A stretch of 9,365 bases of DNA from Deltaproteobacteria bacterium (GTDB lineage: Bacteria; Desulfobacterota; Syntrophia; Syntrophales; UBA2192). Both the position numbers and the translations under genes were made by a program. The stretch is taken from positions 1 to 9,365 of the forward strand of contig JAPLJU010000093.1 of NCBI GenBank assembly GCA_026388445.1. Direction: 5' to 3'. Below the pieces are notes generated by a model. That model searched no databases. It had not been told where the DNA came from and was given only the letters and a program-made list of their open reading frames with translations. Shown here piece by piece: positions 7,155-9,365 of the stretch (position 1 is its first letter; every line of letters begins with the position of its first letter).

Positions 7155-8302
7155 GAAGAAAGTGAATCGATCAGTTCTTTCAAGTTCACAAACCTTACTT
7201 CAAGACTTCCGTAAGATCGACGGTAGGCTTTCCCGATGTCATTGGCAACGAGAAAGTTGTCCCCGTCTCTGTATATTTTTCTGAAAGCCTGCATACCCGA
7301 GGGGTCGAAATTCTCGGCAGACCACTTGCACTCTATCGCGACCGGCTTTCTTTTCCTGCCGGCGATCACAAAATCCACTTCATGCCCTCTCTTATCCCGC
7401 CAGTAGTTGATCCGGCGGCTCTGGAAACGGGCGTGCATTTCGTTCAAGACGTAATGTTCCCAGAGAGGGCCCAGATCGTCCTGCCGTAATTCATGCCATC
7501 CCCTGAAATAACAGACAAACCCTGTGTCGAAACCATATACACGCGCCGCCGAAACGATTTCCGTCGGCTTGTGGGAGCTGAAGGGCCTCACGACATGGAC
7601 GATAAAGGTTGATTCAAGAACAGAGAGATAATTTGTTATGGTCGGTCGACTCACCTCGCAGGGACTTGCAAAACGGGCGGCTTCGAATATTCCGCCGCTC
7701 TTGGCCATGAGAAGCTCCACGAACCGCTGGAAGGAATAGCGCCGCTCCAGCCTGAAAAGTTCCTGGATGTCCTTAGCCCAGTATGCGTCGATCCACTCCT
7801 GGAACCACTTTTCCGGCAGTTTCTCTTCAATGAAAAAAGGCGGCAGACCTCCGTTGAGGAATCGATGCTTCAAATCCGTGTTTTCAAAATCCTCCAGATC
7901 GAAAGAGGTCATCGGCGTCAGCCAGAGATCTGTCTTCCTGCCGGCCAGGGTGTCCCGGAAACGCATAGACGCGCCCAGGGTTGACGATCCCGTGGCAATG
8001 ATCCTGACGTCGGGATAATGATCCGCGGCAATTTTCAGGAACTCCGACGGGTTTCCGAGGCGATGAATCTCGTCCAGGATGATGCGCCTGCGCCTGTGAC
8101 TTTTCAGGAAACTTTCCGGGTCCGCCATCATGCGCCGGGTGGCGGGGAGTTCGCAGTCAAAATACTCCACGCCTTCGATGCTCTGGCACAGAACGGTTTT
8201 CCCGACGCGCCGAACGCCGGAAAGCCATAGGATCGGACGTCTCCATTCTTTTTGAATTTTTTCGATCCAGAAGCTTCTGGTTTTGATCGGGGTTTGATTC
8301 AT
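7133..8302 (-). CDS. AAA_14 / DUF4143 ATPase with PD-(D/E)XK-like C-terminus
   Basis: A 389-residue soluble protein. The N-terminal P-loop domain has Walker A SGVRRVGKT (28-36, K35), Walker B RIILDEIH (73-80, D77-E78) and an ATGSS sensor-type motif (103-107). The middle (about 165-240) is helical and winged-helix-like (ARFASPCEVSRPTITNYL). The C-terminal DUF4143 region ends in a nuclease-like core with D310 in HEVDFVIAG and ExK in AIECKWS (E324, K326). Length is normal for this widespread family, whose cellular role is unsettled and which is common in accessory DNA. ATG 8302 is the first start after an in-frame stop at 8321-8323, and it lacks a good ribosome binding site. The stop codon and the terminal residues GSIPP are encoded by tRNA fragment A, so the original C-terminus was probably replaced by a recombination event. 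Upstream are repeated operator-like motifs. Confidence 0.9.
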   Translation of the reverse strand: MNQTPIKTRSFWIEKIQKEWRRPILWLSGVRRVGKTVLCQSIEGVEYFDCELPATRRMMADPESFLKSHRRRRIILDEIHRLGNPSEFLKIAADHYPDVRIIATGSSTLGASMRFRDTLAGRKTDLWLTPMTSFDLEDFENTDLKHRFLNGGLPPFFIEEKLPEKWFQEWIDAYWAKDIQELFRLERRYSFQRFVELLMAKSGGIFEAARFASPCEVSRPTITNYLSVLESTFIVHVVRPFSSHKPTEIVSAARVYGFDTGFVCYFRGWHELRQDDLGPLWEHYVLNEMHARFQSRRINYWRDKRGHEVDFVIAGRKRKPVAIECKWSAENFDPSGMQAFRKIYRDGDNFLVANDIGKAYRRSYGSLEVRFVNLKELIDSLSSGGSIPP

Positions 8303-8326
8303 TTCGGCCTGGATATACGCCTAAAA

Positions 8327-8391
8327 TGACACCAAACGCAAGTAAATTTTCTTTTAGTGTCACTATATGAAAGCCTGATTGCGTTTAGTGG
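8327..8391 (-). promoter_or_regulatory. triplicated TGACAC(C/T)AAA motif upstream of the ATPase gene
   Basis: Three related elements sit 25-90 bases before the ATPase start: TGACACCAAACGCAA (8327-8341, plus), TGACACTAAAA (8352-8362, minus) and CCACTAAACGCAA (8379-8391, minus). The first and third form a 12-bp near-perfect inverted repeat (one mismatch, 8330-8341 with 8379-8390). A TATAGT -10-like hexamer on the minus strand (8364-8369) falls between the second and third copies. This is a typical arrangement for an operator controlling the ATPase, possibly autoregulated. The regulator is not identifiable. Confidence 0.5.
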
Positions 8392-8409
8392 CCTCCATGA
8401 TCAGCGCAT

Positions 8410-8446
8410 AAAAAAGGCCGGTTCAAAAACCGGCCTTTCGTTTTTT
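8410..8446. terminator. bidirectional intrinsic terminator
   Basis: A perfect 11-bp stem (AAAGGCCGGTT 8413-8423 with AACCGGCCTTT 8428-8438) and a CAAA loop is flanked by A-runs and T-runs on both sides. On the minus strand it begins just past the CCA of tRNA fragment B, exactly where a tRNA transcription terminator would be. It also insulates the ATPase promoter from the right-hand DNA. Confidence 0.85.
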
Positions 8447-8448
8447 CC

Positions 8449-8489
8449 TGGTGGGTCAGGGCGGAGTTGAACCGCCGACATCCGCGGTT
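8449..8489 (-). repeat. tRNA 3'-half fragment, copy B (att-like)
   Basis: On the minus strand, GGCGG/CCGCC pair around the T-loop TTCAACT. Acceptor strand CTGACCC, discriminator A and CCA follow, and then a terminator. Upstream are a variable-loop-like ATGTC and CCGCG, which could be the 3' strand of the anticodon stem. The matching 5' parts (acceptor GGGTCAG, D-arm, anticodon 5' strand) are absent from the next 80 bases, where phage coding sequence begins instead. The tRNA is therefore truncated and its amino acid cannot be told. Retention of the terminator suggests that this is the native tRNA tail. Confidence 0.75.
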
Positions 8490-8491
8490 CA

Positions 8492-8689
8492 ATGAACGGC
8501 CAGGTGCCGGACAGGTTGAATTATGAAGATTGGCTTGAGACGCAGAGCGAGCATGTTCAAAAAGACGTGCTCGGTAAAGTCCGATGGGAAATGTGGCGGA
8601 AGCGAAAGATCGGCATAGCCGACATGATCCACCAGGACGGCAGACCACTTACCATAGAAGAACTGAAAAGCAAAATCGCGAAGGAGTAA
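8492..8689 (+). pseudogene. C-terminal fragment of a phage minor head (MuF/gp7-like) protein
   Basis: The 65-residue frame begins MNGQVPDRLNYEDWLET and contains SEHVQKDVLGKVRWEMW, IADMIHQDGRPLTIEELK and a final KSKIAKE. This is the pattern I know from the C-terminal tail of phage head-morphogenesis (Mu gpF / SPP1 gp7-like) proteins: YxxWLxxQ, QxxVLGxxR, GrpLTlxeL. The full proteins are several hundred residues long, so the N-terminal part is lost. There is no ribosome binding site before ATG 8492, and the same frame runs straight back into the tRNA fragment, stopping at 8468. It ends normally at TAA 8687-8689, and a terminator follows 35 bases on. It is most likely a prophage remnant, not an independent gene. 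Confidence 0.65.
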
Positions 8690-8724
8690 CTCCGCGTTGC
8701 CGACCACGCGGGAGAAGAGCCTGA

Positions 8725-8760
8725 CCGCCCGGAATCCCCTACCCCTGGGCGGCTTTTTTT
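8725..8760 (+). terminator. intrinsic terminator after the phage fragment
   Basis: CCGCCC (8725-8730) pairs with GGGCGG (8747-8752), extended by GG/CC across one bulged T, and is followed by C and seven T. The loop is 11 bases. It probably came in with the phage segment. Confidence 0.75.
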
Positions 8761-8964
8761 ACCCTTGATAAGCTTCCCGTCACGAAAATGGAGGGGAGAA
8801 GTATATTGACCCCTTTCCCCCGAAGTGCTATCAAATCGGCGGGGGAAATTTCTTTTCTGATTCACGCCTGATTGTCTCGTAAAATTTTTTCTTATACGCC
8901 GGAGCGACTACGGAACCCCGTTTTCGATAGAGGACGGGGTTTTGTATTTAAGTAAGTCGATTAA
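8761..8964. other. non-coding stretch with palindromes
   Basis: No credible gene is visible here. A perfect 9-bp inverted repeat TTTCCCCCG (8814-8822) / CGGGGGAAA (8840-8848) spans a 17-base loop. An AT-rich segment around 8870-8895 follows, then a terminator-like hairpin at 8914-8946. This may be the spacer or end region of a lost mobile element. Confidence 0.35.
8914..8946 (+). terminator. orphan terminator-like hairpin
   Basis: AACCCCGT (8914-8921) and ACGGGGTT (8934-8941) form an 8-bp stem with a 12-base loop, followed by TTTGT. No gene on the plus strand ends just before it, so it is probably left over from deleted DNA. Confidence 0.5.
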
Positions 8965-9261
8965 GGAAATGTTGAAATACAAGACCTGACCCCCTTCTGT
9001 CTGGAGCAAAACCTGGATCAAATAGAAGAGCTCTGCGAAGTTCTCTCCGCGCAGGGTATTGAGATTGTTGAAGAGCCGACTAATGATAAGTCCCACCGGT
9101 AGATAGGTGTGCCAGTACAAGACAAAGCAAAAAATCTTTTCGAGTTTATAAGTCAAGTCTATTCGATCGATCTCCCCGTCGACAGGGATATCCGGAAGTA
9201 CGGGTCTGAATTGTTGTGGCAGGCAGACCTCATTCAATCTCAATATTGTAAAAGGCTCTAG
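8965..9261 (+). pseudogene. decayed reading frame with an internal stop, family uncertain
   Basis: One plus-strand frame stays open from 8965 to 9261 except for a TAG at 9100-9102. The first part reads EIQDLTPFCLEQN and LDQIEELCEVLSAQGIEIVEE, then PTNDKSHR. The second reads VPVQDKAKNLFEFIS, then VYSIDLPVDRDIRKYGSELL and WQADLIQSQYCKRL. Both halves look like real soluble protein (amphipathic, acidic, few odd residues), unlike the opposite-strand frame over the same bases. The first half resembles the end of sigma-70 region 1.1 (a QID-helix, then IEIVDE), but this is a weak, by-eye similarity. The second half is not recognised. There is no start codon with a ribosome binding site. It could be one gene with a nonsense mutation or two unrelated scraps. 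It stops two bases before the transposase stop on the other strand. Confidence 0.35.
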
Positions 9262-9262
9262 A

Positions 9263-9365
9263 CTAGCTGAGCGGGTTTTTTCTCAGCAGTTTTAACAGAA
9301 CCCTATAGATATTTTCGTTCCGGTAATTGAACCGGAACTCACACTCTTTGAGATGTAAATAGAAC
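9263..9365 (-). CDS. IS1595-like transposase, C-terminal end (partial at window edge)
   Basis: The minus-strand frame entering from the right edge encodes 33 residues, FYLHLKECEFRFNYRNENIY and RVLLKLLRKNPLS, and then stops at TAG (9263-9265). The HLKECEFRFNYR-N-x-Y pattern is the C-terminal signature I know from IS1595-family DDE transposases. The rest of the gene, with the catalytic DDE/DDN residues, lies outside the window, so whether it is intact is unknown. The end of the insertion sequence should lie just left of 9263, but its terminal repeat cannot be set without the other end. Confidence 0.7.
   Translation of the reverse strand, partial: FYLHLKECEFRFNYRNENIYRVLLKLLRKNPLS

Noticed and set aside
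6884..8334. The 12-base direct repeat AAAATGACACCA as ends of a transposon
   Set aside because: One 12-mer pair is too short to define an element. No transposase lies between the copies and no inverted ends were seen, so it is kept only as a note under the operator-like motif.
8449..8530. A complete tRNA gene at the right-hand fragment
   Set aside because: The 5' acceptor strand GGGTCAG, D-arm and anticodon 5' stem are absent from the required distance. Only the 3' half can be folded.
8908..9243. 111-codon minus-strand frame near the right edge
   Set aside because: No recognisable motif or ribosome binding site is present. The plus-strand frame over the same bases is more protein-like, and the frame covers an orphan terminator hairpin.
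1..9365. CRISPR array, rRNA, riboswitch or toxin-antitoxin pair
   Set aside because: No regularly spaced repeats, rRNA signatures, recognisable aptamer or paired small genes were found on either strand.

Overview
The window looks like a chromosomal segment of an anaerobic, GC-rich bacterium of the deltaproteobacterial (Desulfobacterota, Syntrophales-like) kind. This is an inference from the gene mix: a fused ADP-forming acyl-CoA synthetase, a DUF401 permease, a DUF6125-type protein and a stand-alone metallo-beta-lactamase-fold hydrolase, most with strong AGGAGG-type ribosome binding sites. No rRNA or other phylogenetic marker is present, so the placement is tentative.

Left part (1-6190), ordinary chromosome. 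The tail of a membrane protein is followed by a complete DUF401 membrane protein (173-1480, +). An MBL-fold hydrolase (1581-2480, -) runs toward it, with a terminator in between and a clear sigma70-like promoter. A DUF6125-like protein (2733-3278, +) is divergent from the hydrolase. A small SGNH/GDSL-like protein (3315-3878, -) with altered active-site blocks has its own promoter. The two-domain ADP-forming acetate/acyl-CoA ligase (4068-6095, +) closes this part with a strong terminator. These genes are mostly single-gene units facing both ways. Only the ligase has a well-defined metabolic job: making ATP from an acyl-CoA thioester, or the reverse.

Right part (6190-9365), a scrapyard of mobile and broken DNA. 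A CAP/SCP-domain gene (-) and a DUF2335 gene (+) meet head to head near 6528-6561, and both lack a normal 5' end. After the DUF2335 terminator come a perfect 11-bp inverted repeat enclosing two tandem 10-mers, then a 29-base tRNA 3'-end fragment (7126-7154). Next is an AAA_14/DUF4143 ATPase (7133-8302, -) whose stop codon and last residues lie inside that tRNA fragment. Upstream of the ATPase are three copies of a TGACAC(C/T)AAA motif, a bidirectional terminator and a second tRNA 3' fragment (8449-8489). A fragment of a phage head protein is fused directly to this second fragment. The window ends with decayed coding DNA carrying an in-frame stop and the C-terminus of an IS1595-like transposase running off the edge.

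The most notable structure is the ATPase gene bracketed by two near-identical tRNA 3' ends in the same orientation (27 of 29 bases). With the phage fragment at one of them, this suggests a tRNA-associated integration hotspot where site-specific insertions have been stacked and partly deleted. No complete tRNA, integrase or CRISPR array is visible. I see no convincing new multi-gene defence system, but the tRNA-bracketed ATPase unit and its operator-like repeats deserve a second look.
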